Source: JAJPHF01 sp035293805 (GTDB lineage Bacteria > Chloroflexota > UBA6077 > JAJPHF01). Taken from it: a stretch of 64,000 nt of DNA. Positions 17,467 through 25,142 of the stretch are shown in pieces (the first letter of the stretch is position 1; each line of letters begins with the position of its first letter). The notes below the pieces were generated by a model, which was given only the letters and a program-made list of their open reading frames with translations, was not told the origin of the DNA and ran no database searches. The stretch spans positions 75,853 to 139,852 of the forward strand of contig DATGMD010000019.1 of assembly GCA_035293805.1 (NCBI GenBank), given 5' to 3'. Both the position numbers and the translations under genes were made by a program.

Positions 17467-18660
17467 ATGCGGCGGCAGTACGACGAGCTAGCGCTCCCGC
17501 CCCGGCTGCTGCTCGGCGCCGGCCCTAGCAATCCAGACCCCCGCGTGCTGCGCGCGCTCGCCCTGCCGCCGCTCGGCCCGCTCGATCCCCTGTTTACGCC
17601 GATCCTCGACGAGGTGCAGGCGCTTGCCCGCTACGCCTTCCGCACGCGCAACCTGCGTACCTTTCCCGTACTGGGCACGGCGCGCGCGGGGCTAGAGGCC
17701 GCGCTGGCCAGCTTGATCGAGGACGGCGACCGCGTGGTCGTGGTCGTCCACGGCCACTACGGCGCGCGCCTGGCGGAGACGGCGCGGCGCTACGGGGCGG
17801 TGGTGGACACCGTCGAGGTGCCGTGGGGCCGCGTGCCCGAGCCGGACGCGCTGGCCCGCGCCCTGCGCCGCTCGCCCGCGAAGCTCGTAGCCGCCGTCCA
17901 TGCCGACCCCTCGACGGGCATCGTGCAGCCGCTCCCACCGCTGGCCGCCGCCTGCCGCGAGCACGGCGCGCTGCTCGTCGTGGACGCGGCGGCCAGCCTG
18001 GGCGGCTGCGAGGTGAGCGTGGATGCCTGGGGTATCGACGTCTGCGTCGGCGGCCTCGGCGGCTGCCTCGCCGGCCCGGTCGGCCTCGCGCCGCTCGCCT
18101 ACGGCGACGCCGTCGAGGCCGCACTGCTCAGTCGCACCAGCCCGCCGCATACGAGCTACCTCGACCTCGCCGCCCTGCAAGATTACTGGAGCCCCGATCG
18201 TCGCCCGCACCACGCGCCGCCGAGCGGCCTGCTCTACGCGCTGCGCGAGGCGCTGCGCCTGCTGCACGCCGAGGGGCTGGAGCGCCGCTGGATGCGGCAC
18301 CGGCGCGTCGGCGGGGCGCTGGCCGCGGGGCTGGTGGCGCTGGGCCTGCGGCGCTTCGGCGATCCCGACCACCAGATGCCGATGCTCGTCGTGGTCGAGG
18401 TGCCGTCCGGCGTGGTCGAGGCCCGCGTGCGCCAGCAGCTGGCGGCCGACTACGGCGTCGAGATCGGCGCCGGCCAGGGCGCGCTGTACGGGCGCGTCTG
18501 GCGCATCGGCACGCTGGGCTACAACGCGCGCCTGGAGAACGTCCTAACGCTTCTCGCCGCGCTGGAACAGGTTCTCGGCGCCCACGGCCACCCTATCGCC
18601 CCGCGCGCCGGCCCCGAGGCCGCCCAGGCCCACTACGCCCGCGCCGGCTTGGACGGCTAG
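17467..18660 (+). CDS. Class V aminotransferase-fold protein lacking the PLP lysine
   Basis: This 397-residue protein matches the serine-pyruvate/alanine-glyoxylate aminotransferase family from end to end: GAGPSNPDPRVL near the start, TFPVLGTARAGLEAALASL, VHADPSTGIVQPL, LLVVDAAASLGG, RPHHAPPSGLLYALREAL, and WRIGTLGYNARLENV near the end. The family motif around the Schiff-base lysine (GSQK-x2-x3-PPG) is replaced by GLGGCLAGPVG, so the lysine position is Gly199 (codon 18061-18063). The frame is intact and codon use matches its neighbours, so this is not obvious decay. Classical PLP transamination would not be expected; a structural, regulatory or altered chemistry role is inferred. The ATG has GGAGG seven bases upstream. 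Confidence 0.85.
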   Translation: MRRQYDELALPPRLLLGAGPSNPDPRVLRALALPPLGPLDPLFTPILDEVQALARYAFRTRNLRTFPVLGTARAGLEAALASLIEDGDRVVVVVHGHYGARLAETARRYGAVVDTVEVPWGRVPEPDALARALRRSPAKLVAAVHADPSTGIVQPLPPLAAACREHGALLVVDAAASLGGCEVSVDAWGIDVCVGGLGGCLAGPVGLAPLAYGDAVEAALLSRTSPPHTSYLDLAALQDYWSPDRRPHHAPPSGLLYALREALRLLHAEGLERRWMRHRRVGGALAAGLVALGLRRFGDPDHQMPMLVVVEVPSGVVEARVRQQLAADYGVEIGAGQGALYGRVWRIGTLGYNARLENVLTLLAALEQVLGAHGHPIAPRAGPEAAQAHYARAGLDG

Positions 18661-18681
18661 ACCGTCCGCCGCGCGGCGCCC

Positions 18682-19791
18682 TCAGCGCCCCAGCTCGCGA
18701 CGCACCTCGCGCAGGGGCGTGAAGTCGAAGACCTGGTCGCGGCTCACCGCGTCGGTCACCTCGGCCTGCTGCTTCGCCAGGTCGATCAGCCCGTCCAGCG
18801 CCTCCGGCGGCGCCTCGCCGTCGCGACCGAGCAGGCGCATCATCTGGTCCACCGCGCGCCCCGCGACGTCCTCGTCCACGTCGAAGTGGCCCGCCACCCA
18901 CTGCACCACCGCGGGTCGGTTGGCGAAGATGTAGTCCAGGCCGCGTAGGTTCGCGCGCAGCATCCGGCGCACCTGCTGCGGGTTCTCGGCCAGCTTGCGG
19001 CTGCTCGTGGAGAGCCCAGTCCAGGCGCCGGCCAGGTAGTCGTTCACGTCGAAGAGGTGCGTCGCGCCCAGGTCCTTCTCGGCCTTGAAGTTATACGGCG
19101 GCGCGATCACCGCGGCGCCAACCGTCCCCGACGCCAGCCCGGCGAACAGGCCCAGGTCGGTGTTCAGCGGCACCACCGTGATGTCGTCGCGCTGGAGGTC
19201 CACGTTGTAGTGCCGCAGCGCCACCTCCAGGCCGATCACGCTCGTGTCGCGCGGCGCATAGGTGCCGACCGGCTTCCCCTTGAGATCGGCCACCTCGCGC
19301 ACCTGCGGGCCGCCCATCAGGCTGAAGCCGATGCCGTTCGCGGCCACCGTGATGATCCGCAGCGGGGCCTGCTGCGCGACGATCGCGCGCGACACCGAGC
19401 CGATCGTCTCGCTGTAGTCCACCTCGCCCGTCAGCATCGCCGCGAGCGCCGTGTTCGTCTGCATCTGCTGCTTGCTCACGTCGAGGCCTGCTTCCTGGAA
19501 GAACCCGTGGTCCATGGCGATGGAGATCGCGAATCCGGCCAATGACTCCCCGGGCGTGTGGAGGACGACCGTCTCCAGCGGCGGCGTGGTCGTCGCGGCG
19601 GCGGCCGTGCTCGGGGCCGCGGCCGGCAGCGCGCTCGCGCTCGCCGCGGGCACTGGCGCCTGGGCGGCCGGAGCCGCTGGCGGGGCGGCCGGGGCGCAGG
19701 TCGCCACCAGCCCGGCGGCCGCCAGCACGGCGCTCCGTAGACCGCGCCGGAGGGGGACCCAGCCCCACGCTCGCGCGTCGCGCTCCTGCAT
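18682..19791 (-). CDS. NMT1/THI5-like ABC solute-binding lipoprotein
   Basis: 369 residues from ATG 19791, preceded by GAGGAGAA; an upstream in-frame ATG would remove the signal from the N-terminus. The signal sequence is RSAVLAAAGLVATC, with Cys32 as the probable lipidation site (Thr at -1 is not typical). An Ala/Pro-rich linker follows, then the periplasmic binding fold: ESLAGFAISIAMDHGFFQEAGLDV, MLTGEVDYSETIGS, VADLKGKPVGTYAPRD, PPYNFKAEKDLG. This matches the SsuA/TauA/NMT1 group that captures small organic ligands. No permease or ATPase gene is nearby. The ligand is unknown. It is convergent with the aminotransferase-fold gene. Confidence 0.87.
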   Translation of the reverse strand: MQERDARAWGWVPLRRGLRSAVLAAAGLVATCAPAAPPAAPAAQAPVPAASASALPAAAPSTAAAATTTPPLETVVLHTPGESLAGFAISIAMDHGFFQEAGLDVSKQQMQTNTALAAMLTGEVDYSETIGSVSRAIVAQQAPLRIITVAANGIGFSLMGGPQVREVADLKGKPVGTYAPRDTSVIGLEVALRHYNVDLQRDDITVVPLNTDLGLFAGLASGTVGAAVIAPPYNFKAEKDLGATHLFDVNDYLAGAWTGLSTSSRKLAENPQQVRRMLRANLRGLDYIFANRPAVVQWVAGHFDVDEDVAGRAVDQMMRLLGRDGEAPPEALDGLIDLAKQQAEVTDAVSRDQVFDFTPLREVRRELGR

Positions 19792-19897
19792 TGCGTTCTC
19801 CTCTCGCCGGGCCCCCACGGCCCGGCGGTGCGTTCGCTTGCTGCGTCGTGGGTGACGGCCGGCCGAGCGCCCGACGAGAAGGGCCTGCTCGGCTGAG

Positions 19898-19926
19898 ATG
19901 GTAGAGGCGCGCTCTTGCCGCGTCAA
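19898..19926 (-). promoter_or_regulatory. Promoter TTGACG-17-TACCAT
   Basis: On the minus strand TTGACG (19921-19926) and TACCAT (19898-19903) are separated by 17 bp, upstream of the binding-protein start at 19791. Confidence 0.55.
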
Positions 19927-19931
19927 CGGCG

Positions 19932-19960
19932 TTGTCGGGCCGTCTGCCGGATGCTAGCAT
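19932..19960 (+). promoter_or_regulatory. Promoter TTGTCG-17-TAGCAT with palindrome
   Basis: TTGTCG (19932-19937) and TAGCAT (19955-19960) have a 17-bp spacer, and the -10 is also TGC-extended. The -10 is embedded in the perfect 14-bp palindrome GGATGCTAGCATCC (19949-19962), a possible operator for the gene starting at 20000. Confidence 0.5.
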
Positions 19961-19999
19961 CCGAATAGGTTTCCACCTAGCCGCCCGGGAGGTAGCACG

Positions 20000-20824
20000 A
20001 TGCAGACGCCGACCGCGCAGGCGCCCGACTTCGCCACCGTGCTCGAGGCGATTCGCCGCGAGTACGAGGTGCTGGACCGCTGGCTCACGGCGCTCCACGC
20101 GCAAGCCTGGCAGGGTCCCACCGCCTGTAGCGAGTGGCCCGTGTACAAGGTGGTGTCCCACCTGGGCTCGGGCGCCGAGATCACCTTGCAGACGCTCCAG
20201 GAGCAGGTCGGCGGCGGCCCGCCGGCCGACCAGGAGGCCCGCCAGCGCGTCTGGAGCCACTTCGACAGCCTCGCCGCGCCCCAGCCGCTGCACGACGAGT
20301 TCCGCGACCGCAATCAGCAGTTCTTCGCCTACCTCGACAAGCTCCCGGCCGGCGAGCGCGAGCACCGCGTCAAGTTCTTCGCCGGCGAGCTGCCGCTGCC
20401 GGGCTACCTGCTCTACCGGTTGGGCGAGTTCACCATGCACTCCTGGGACGTCCGCGTCGGGCTCGACCCCACGGCGCGCCTGCTCGCCAGCACGATCGGC
20501 CCCTACCTGCCCCAGGCGCTCGGCACGATGAACCGCCGCGCCAACAAGGACGCCAAGCAGGCGCTCGACGGCACGGCTTGGAACGTCGCCCTTTGGGGCC
20601 CGGTGGAGCGCCAGTTCGCGGTCGTCGTGCGCAACGGCAACGTCGAGGCGGTCGACGAGCCGCCCGGCACCCCGGCCGCCTCGCTCCGCACGTCCGACGA
20701 GGCGTTCTGCCGCCTGTGCGTCGGCCGCCTGCCGCTGGAGCAAGCCGAGCGCGACGGCGAGGTCGACATCGGCGGGGACCGGGCCATCGCCCTGCGCCTG
20801 AACCAGCTCTTCCCGGGCTTCTAG
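20000..20824 (+). CDS. Mycothiol maleylpyruvate isomerase-type DinB-like protein
   Basis: This 274-residue cytosolic protein has the N-terminal four-helix MDMPI/DinB-like domain: an opening helix FATVLEAIRREYEVLDRWL, ACSEWPVYKVVSHLGSG with the first metal His near residue 54, and FTMHSWDVRVGL with the second His. The C-terminal part (about 190-270) resembles the SCP2-like domain often fused to this family. Members are zinc-dependent, thiol-linked enzymes or proteins of unknown chemistry; many are annotated from similarity to mycothiol-dependent maleylpyruvate isomerase. No thiol pathway gene is visible here, so the substrate is unknown. ATG follows GGGAGG. It converges on the binding-protein gene ending at 20845. 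Confidence 0.8.
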   Translation: MQTPTAQAPDFATVLEAIRREYEVLDRWLTALHAQAWQGPTACSEWPVYKVVSHLGSGAEITLQTLQEQVGGGPPADQEARQRVWSHFDSLAAPQPLHDEFRDRNQQFFAYLDKLPAGEREHRVKFFAGELPLPGYLLYRLGEFTMHSWDVRVGLDPTARLLASTIGPYLPQALGTMNRRANKDAKQALDGTAWNVALWGPVERQFAVVVRNGNVEAVDEPPGTPAASLRTSDEAFCRLCVGRLPLEQAERDGEVDIGGDRAIALRLNQLFPGF

Positions 20825-20844
20825 CGCCCGGCCGATGCATCAGC

Positions 20845-21993
20845 TCAGTTCTCGGGGACGCGGCCGATCTCGTCCAGCACCTCATTCACCAGGTCGGCGC
20901 CCCACAGGTTCCGCATCGTCGCCTCAGGGACCGGCTGCGGCACGAGGCCCTGGTCGCGGAAGAACTGGTAGCAGTACAGCACCGACTCGCGGTTCGGCAG
21001 CCCGTTCGGGTTCATGTAGGGCAGCGTAATCGCCCGCACCGTCGCGATGTCCATCCCGGTGCCGCGCGCGATCAGGTCGTACATCTGCTCGCGCGCCGCG
21101 TCCCCGCTCTGGCCGTTCACCGCGGCGCGATACTCGCGCACGGCGCGCAGGTAGGCGCGCACGAAGCCCTTGGCGACGGGATGGTTGGCGTACAGGGCGT
21201 CGGCGAACCCCACCGTCGAGATCGTGAAGTTGGGATACATGTCGCCCAGGCCGAGCACGCGCTGGGCCGAGCCTTGCTGCTCGGCGCGGGTGGCGAACGG
21301 CTCGGCCATCACCCCCGCGTCGATCGCGCCGTTCGTGATCGCCGCCGTCATCTCGGGGAACGGCAGCGGCTCGATGTCGAGGTCGTCGAGCGTCATCCCG
21401 ACCTGCTGCAGCGCGACCGACAGCGCACAGGCGCTGGCCGTGCCCTTCCCCGGTGGCGTGATGGCCAGCGACAGGCCCCGTAGGTCTGCCAGCCCGTGCC
21501 AGCGCCCCGCGTCGAGCACCGCCTTGCGGATCGACAGCATCTGGTCGCTGAGCCCGCCCGGCCGGTAGGTGATCACGTCCAGCACCAGCTTCACGGGCGT
21601 GTTCCGCGCGATCGCGTTCCACGTGGCGGGATTGCTGGGCATCGGCACCATGTCCAGCTGGCCGGTGGCGAGGGCCGGGATCATCTCGGAGTTCGAGGCA
21701 AAGGCGACCATATCGAGGTCGATGCCTTCCTGCGCGAAGTAGCCGCGCTCGTCGCCCAGCCGGAACGGCACGTTCGACGACCCGTTCAGCGCGGCGAGCC
21801 GAATCTTGGTCAGCTCCTCCGGGGACGTGGGGGCGGCCGTTGGGGCGGCCCGCGCCGCGGACGCCGTCGGCGTGCTCGCGGCGGGCGCGACGGGCGCGGG
21901 CGCCGCGGGCGCCGCGCAGGCGCCGAGGGTCGTGAGGATCACGCCCCAGACCATCGCGCGCCACCGGTTGGCCCCTTGGCTGCGTCCGCCCAT
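20845..21993 (-). CDS. NMT1/THI5-like ABC solute-binding lipoprotein
   Basis: 382 residues. The signal ends in TTLGAC with lipid-anchor Cys26, followed by an Ala/Pro/Thr linker. The binding fold starts IRLAALNGSSNVPFRLGDERGYFAQEGIDL and continues with ALATGQLDMV, DLRGLSLAITPPGKGTAS, and ITNGAIDAGVMAEPFATRA, the usual hinge pattern of the SsuA/NMT1 family. The C-terminus contains YMNPNGLPN, a motif shared with the binding proteins at 46377 and 49398. It is unaccompanied by transport partners. It probably delivers an organic ligand to a permease encoded elsewhere. Confidence 0.88.
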   Translation of the reverse strand: MGGRSQGANRWRAMVWGVILTTLGACAAPAAPAPVAPAASTPTASAARAAPTAAPTSPEELTKIRLAALNGSSNVPFRLGDERGYFAQEGIDLDMVAFASNSEMIPALATGQLDMVPMPSNPATWNAIARNTPVKLVLDVITYRPGGLSDQMLSIRKAVLDAGRWHGLADLRGLSLAITPPGKGTASACALSVALQQVGMTLDDLDIEPLPFPEMTAAITNGAIDAGVMAEPFATRAEQQGSAQRVLGLGDMYPNFTISTVGFADALYANHPVAKGFVRAYLRAVREYRAAVNGQSGDAAREQMYDLIARGTGMDIATVRAITLPYMNPNGLPNRESVLYCYQFFRDQGLVPQPVPEATMRNLWGADLVNEVLDEIGRVPEN

Positions 21994-22026
21994 CGCTCGC
22001 CCGCTCCCTTAGCCGGCTCGACGTGT

Positions 22027-22035
22027 AGTGTAGCA
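22027..22035 (-). promoter_or_regulatory. Extended -10 promoter (TGCTACACT)
   Basis: TGC plus TACACT on the minus strand about 34 bp upstream of the start at 21993. No -35 is visible. Confidence 0.5.
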
Positions 22036-22084
22036 CCATGTCCGCCCACCGGGACCGCAAACCGTCGTGTACCCCGAGTGCGTA

Positions 22085-22093
22085 TGCTAAGGT
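22085..22093 (+). promoter_or_regulatory. Possible extended -10 (TGCTAAGGT)
   Basis: Matches the TGCTAnnnT pattern seen before several genes in the window. It lies about 140 bp upstream of the DUF929 start at 22232. Weak by itself. Confidence 0.3.
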
Positions 22094-22231
22094 GCGAGCG
22101 ATCGGCGGACCCGTTCCGATCCACACGCGGAGGGGAGGCGCAGGTCGGAGGCGAAAACGGTGGAAGGGCCTCGGTCCCTCTCCGGGACCTTACCTGCACG
22201 GATGCTCGTGCAGAGGGAGGAGCCGCTCGGC

Positions 22232-23077
22232 ATGAGATGGTTCACCTCGGTCGTAGTGCTGGCCCTGTCGCTGGGCGCGGCCGCCTGCGCGCAGCCGGCC
22301 GCCGGGCCAGCAGCTTCTACTCGCGGGAACTCGAGCGCCGCCTCGCAGGCGCCGTCACAGGCGGCCAGCGGCAACGCCGGCGCGGTGTCGGAGGCGCCCG
22401 CGCCGGCGGCTGCCAGCGGCAGCGCCGCGACGGTGTCCCAGCCGTCATCGCCCGCGGCGGGCGTGGCGGTCCCCGTCAGCTGGCAGCGCCCTGCCGACGT
22501 GGCGCCCCTGCCGGCCGAGGGCAAGTTCGACGTGATCGCGGATGCCCCCTGGCCGGGCCAGAAGGTCCGGGTATTCTTCTTCGGGGTGCAGGGCTGACCG
22601 TACTGCGCCGCGGAGCGGTGGGCGCTGGTCAGCGCCCTCGAACGGTTCGGAACCCTCACGGGCTGGGGCAAGGAGACGCACAACGCCGGGACCTTCGGCT
22701 TCAACCTGGTGCCTACCTACGACCTGCGACCCGCCACGTATACCAGCGACTACCTGTACTTCACCTCGAAGGAGATCAAGGCGCACGACGGCTCGGAGCT
22801 GGATCGGTTCGACGCCGAGGAGGAAGGGATCGTGAACGCCTACGATCCCCGCGGCCGCTTCCCCTTCCTCTTCATCAACGGCCAGTACGCGCAAGTCGGG
22901 GCCTCCGGGTACTCGCCGGGGCTCATCGATCAGATGGACTTTGATACGCTGCACGAGCAGCTCACCGCCGGGGTGCACACCGAGGCTACCGATGCCATCC
23001 GCGCCGAGGCCGACCTCATCACCAAGTACATCTGCCATAGCACCGGCGGTCAGCCGGCGTCCGCGTGCCAGCAGTAG
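22232..23077 (+). CDS. DUF929 thioredoxin-like lipoprotein, probable selenoprotein (UPYC)
   Basis: The reading frame 22232-23077 gives 281 residues if the single in-frame TGA at 22595-22597 is read as selenocysteine (position 122). The start is ATG 22232 with GAGGGAGGAG upstream. A signal FTSVVVLALSLGAAAC gives lipid-anchor Cys19, then a Ser/Ala linker. The folded domain begins near residue 100. Before the TGA is RVFFFGVQG and directly after it PYCAAERWALVSALERFG, which is the DUF929 active-site region where relatives have CPxCAAERW. After it come TYTSDYLYFTSKE, RFPFLFINGQYAQVGASG and a closing TKYICHS. The protein therefore has a U-P-Y-C redox motif outside the membrane, probably in thiol-disulfide exchange or peroxide reduction. 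A hairpin with a GGUC loop follows the TGA. The alternative is a nonsense mutation or a sequencing error (TGC to TGA). Confidence 0.8.
22595..22597 (+). other. In-frame TGA, probable selenocysteine codon
   Basis: The TGA sits exactly at the first cysteine of the conserved CPYC motif of DUF929. The same frame is open and family-conserved for 145 codons before it (from the upstream in-frame ATG at 22160) and 159 codons after it. TGA differs from TGC by one base, as expected for Cys/Sec exchange. Confidence 0.75.
22620..22637 (+). promoter_or_regulatory. Bacterial SECIS-like hairpin
   Basis: A 7-bp stem GGGCGCT/AGCGCCC closes a four-base loop GGTC. The loop G begins 30 nt after the TGA, inside the usual window for bacterial SECIS elements. 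The GGU at the loop top resembles the E. coli fdhF apical loop. A T-T mismatch (22619/22638) lies below the stem. The conserved peptide WALVSAL could create part of this pairing by chance. Confidence 0.6.
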
Positions 23078-23123
23078 CTCGGAGCGCAACGTGGCTCGGG
23101 AGCCCCAAAGCCGTGGATGCGCG

Positions 23124-23229
23124 TTGGAAACCTTCACCCTAAACACTCGGCCAGGGAGCGTGGGTATGTTTGGCGAAGCCAAACTGACACACCAACCGGG
23201 GCCGGCCGCTTAGGGGTGAAGGTTTCCAA
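23124..23229. repeat. Nested palindromic element, family B copy 1
   Basis: The outer arms TTGGAAACCTTCACC and its complement (23124-23138 and 23214-23229 region) enclose a 74-bp core (23140-23213) that runs TAAACACTCGGCCAGG ... TTTGGC-GAA-GCCAAA ... CGCTTAG. Related cores lie at 35743-35816 and 39893-39965. Here it separates the DUF929 gene from the membrane-protein gene. Confidence 0.8.
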
Positions 23230-23265
23230 GGTAGACGCACGGAGTCGGGGGAGAGGACGGCACGG

Positions 23266-23796
23266 ATGAGGAGCGTGCCCCTGGCGCTGGCCATCGCCTT
23301 CGCGCGCCCGTGGGCCTTCGGCGTGGCGCTCGCCTCAGCGGCGGGGATGGCGGTGCTGCTGCTGTGGAGCTCCGGGCTGCTCGTCCACTACCGGACGGGC
23401 TGGGAGCTGCTGGCGAGCCGCTCGGAGCTGGCGACGATGGGCGTCCTCGCGGCCCTCTTCGGGCTGCTGGTGCCCCTCCAGCTCGCGGCGGTGACCAGGG
23501 CGCGCAGCGCGATCGGCACGGCCGGCGGCCTCGCCGGGACAGTCGCCGGGATCCTGAGCGTGTCGTGCTGCGCGCCGCTCCTCATCCCCGCGCTGCTAAG
23601 CTTCGTGGGCTTCTCCGGCACCGCGCTGGTCCGCTTCAACGCGGCCGTCAGCGATCTCGCCGCGCCGCTCACGGTGGCCAGCATCGTCCTAATGCTCGGC
23701 TCGATCGCCCTCGTGTCCCACACGATCACGGCGGCCTGCAGAGTCCGTGGGCCCAACGCGGCTGGCGAGCCGTGGTACCAAGCGTCGCGCCGGTAG
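23266..23796 (+). CDS. Small four-helix membrane protein with vicinal cysteines
   Basis: This 176-residue protein has four predicted membrane helices (about 17-41, 56-78, 86-116, 130-155). A conserved-looking SVSCCAPLLIPALLSFVGFSG places Cys101-Cys102 side by side in the third helix, and Cys158 follows the last helix. The arrangement recalls MerT-like CC pairs and integral redox proteins, but I do not recognise the family with certainty. The gene is immediately downstream of and co-directional with the DUF929 candidate selenoprotein, separated by a palindromic repeat. A role as membrane redox partner or metal/thiol transporter is inferred from context. ATG 23266 has GAGAGGA upstream. Confidence 0.7.
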   Translation: MRSVPLALAIAFARPWAFGVALASAAGMAVLLLWSSGLLVHYRTGWELLASRSELATMGVLAALFGLLVPLQLAAVTRARSAIGTAGGLAGTVAGILSVSCCAPLLIPALLSFVGFSGTALVRFNAAVSDLAAPLTVASIVLMLGSIALVSHTITAACRVRGPNAAGEPWYQASRR

Positions 23797-23823
23797 CTCG
23801 CGCCGACAGGCCAGCCTGGCCCC

Positions 23824-24957
23824 TCAGCGGACGGCGTACGACACGTCGGCCTGGCGCTGGTACATGTGGTCGGACTTCTGCGGGAAGTCCACCTGCTGCC
23901 GCGCGGGATCGCGGATGATGGCCGGCGGGTCCACGCCCGCGGCCACCGCCGCCAGCGCCTCGCGCATCATCTGCCGCATCAGGATGATGCCGCCGTCCGA
24001 CGCGCCGAGCCGCTCCCGGCCGCGATCGGTGATGCAGCCCTGCTGCTCGACCACCATGCGGTCCTGGTCGTTCACGTCGATGCCCCACCAGTCGCTTTCC
24101 AGCGGCGTGTACACGCCGAACTCGGAGGCGCGCACCTGCGTCCGGAAGGCCGGCTGATCGCTCGGGTAGAAGCGCACGAAGTAGAGCAGCGTCGAGGTGT
24201 CGTCCACCGGCGCGCGGTAGATCATCGAGCGCACCAGCTCGCCGCCCGGCTCGACTGGGGGCAGGGCGAAGCGGTTCACGAGCGGGAAGCCGTAGCACGA
24301 GATGTGCGTGTCGTCGATGCCGTCCACGAGCATCACGTTGTTGGCGCCGTACTCGGTGCGCTCCCAGCGATAAGTCACCTTGCGGCCGCCGTAGGCCGGG
24401 AACGTGTAGCCGTGCAGCCAGGCCAGGTGGCTGATGTCCACGATGTTCTCGACGTGGTTCAGCCAGTTGGCGTGGACCGTCTGCACCTGCACCGTCTTGA
24501 CGCCGGCCTCCATGCGCAGCACGTCGTACAGCGGCAGGAGCGGCGCCGGCTCAGGGCCCAGGTAGGCGTAGATCAGCCCGCTGAACTCCTGTGTGGGATA
24601 GGCCCGCAGCCGGATGCGGTCCTTGAACGTGCTCTCCTCGGGCTCGGCCGGCTGCTCGACGCACTGGCCAGTCCGATCGTACAGCCAGCCGTGGTACGGG
24701 CAGCGGATGCAGTCGCCCTCCACGCGGCCGTAATCCAGCGCCACGTTGCGGTGGGCGCAGCGCAGCTCCATCACCGCGGGCGGGCCGTCGGCCGTGCGGT
24801 AGAGCACCAGCTCCTCGCCCAGCAGCTTCACGCGCTGCGGCTTGTGGGTGAGCAGCTCCGAGCAGCCAACCGGGTGCCAGTAGCGCCGCAGCAGCTCGCC
24901 CATCGGCGTCCCGGGGCCCACGCGCGTCAACAGCTCCTGCTCTTCCTTCGACAGCAT
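23824..24957 (-). CDS. Rieske non-haem iron oxygenase, alpha subunit
   Basis: 377 residues. The Rieske domain is at about 25-130, with C67-x-H69 and C86-x2-H89 ([2Fe-2S] ligands). The catalytic domain has NIVDISHLAWLHG: D174, H177 and H182 fit the bridging Asp and the two His ligands of the mononuclear iron. The third ligand should be an Asp in the C-terminal third. This layout matches ring-hydroxylating oxygenases of the phthalate 4,5-dioxygenase type, which are homo-oligomeric and need a separate reductase; none is adjacent. ATG is preceded by GGAGGG. The substrate is probably an aromatic acid or a similar organic compound, by family only. Confidence 0.9.
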   Translation of the reverse strand: MLSKEEQELLTRVGPGTPMGELLRRYWHPVGCSELLTHKPQRVKLLGEELVLYRTADGPPAVMELRCAHRNVALDYGRVEGDCIRCPYHGWLYDRTGQCVEQPAEPEESTFKDRIRLRAYPTQEFSGLIYAYLGPEPAPLLPLYDVLRMEAGVKTVQVQTVHANWLNHVENIVDISHLAWLHGYTFPAYGGRKVTYRWERTEYGANNVMLVDGIDDTHISCYGFPLVNRFALPPVEPGGELVRSMIYRAPVDDTSTLLYFVRFYPSDQPAFRTQVRASEFGVYTPLESDWWGIDVNDQDRMVVEQQGCITDRGRERLGASDGGIILMRQMMREALAAVAAGVDPPAIIRDPARQQVDFPQKSDHMYQRQADVSYAVR

Positions 24958-25142
24958 CTGGCGCCCTCCGCTCCGTTAATCGCGCCCACGCCTCACGCCC
25001 CCGCGCGTCACTCTGTATAGCCGAGCGCCGCGGCACCGTCAAGGCACCCCGGCTGGACGTCTGGGCGTGCGCCCACGCCTGCCTGGCGGCCCGCTCGTGC
25101 CGGGGCTAACATAGGGGCAGACCACGAGCAGGAGAAGGAGTG

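Noticed and set aside
17467..18660. Annotating the lysine-less protein as an active alanine-glyoxylate aminotransferase
   Set aside because: The Schiff-base lysine is replaced by glycine, so the activity cannot be assumed from the fold.
19871..19905. TPP-riboswitch-like GGCTGAGATGG near a THI5-like gene
   Set aside because: The match is on the plus strand, opposite to the gene it would control, and the other conserved TPP stems are missing.
22232..23077. DUF929 gene as a simple pseudogene with a nonsense mutation
   Set aside because: Not excluded, but the stop is only TGA, falls exactly on the redox Cys codon, no other lesion is present, and a SECIS-like hairpin follows; selenocysteine is the better reading.
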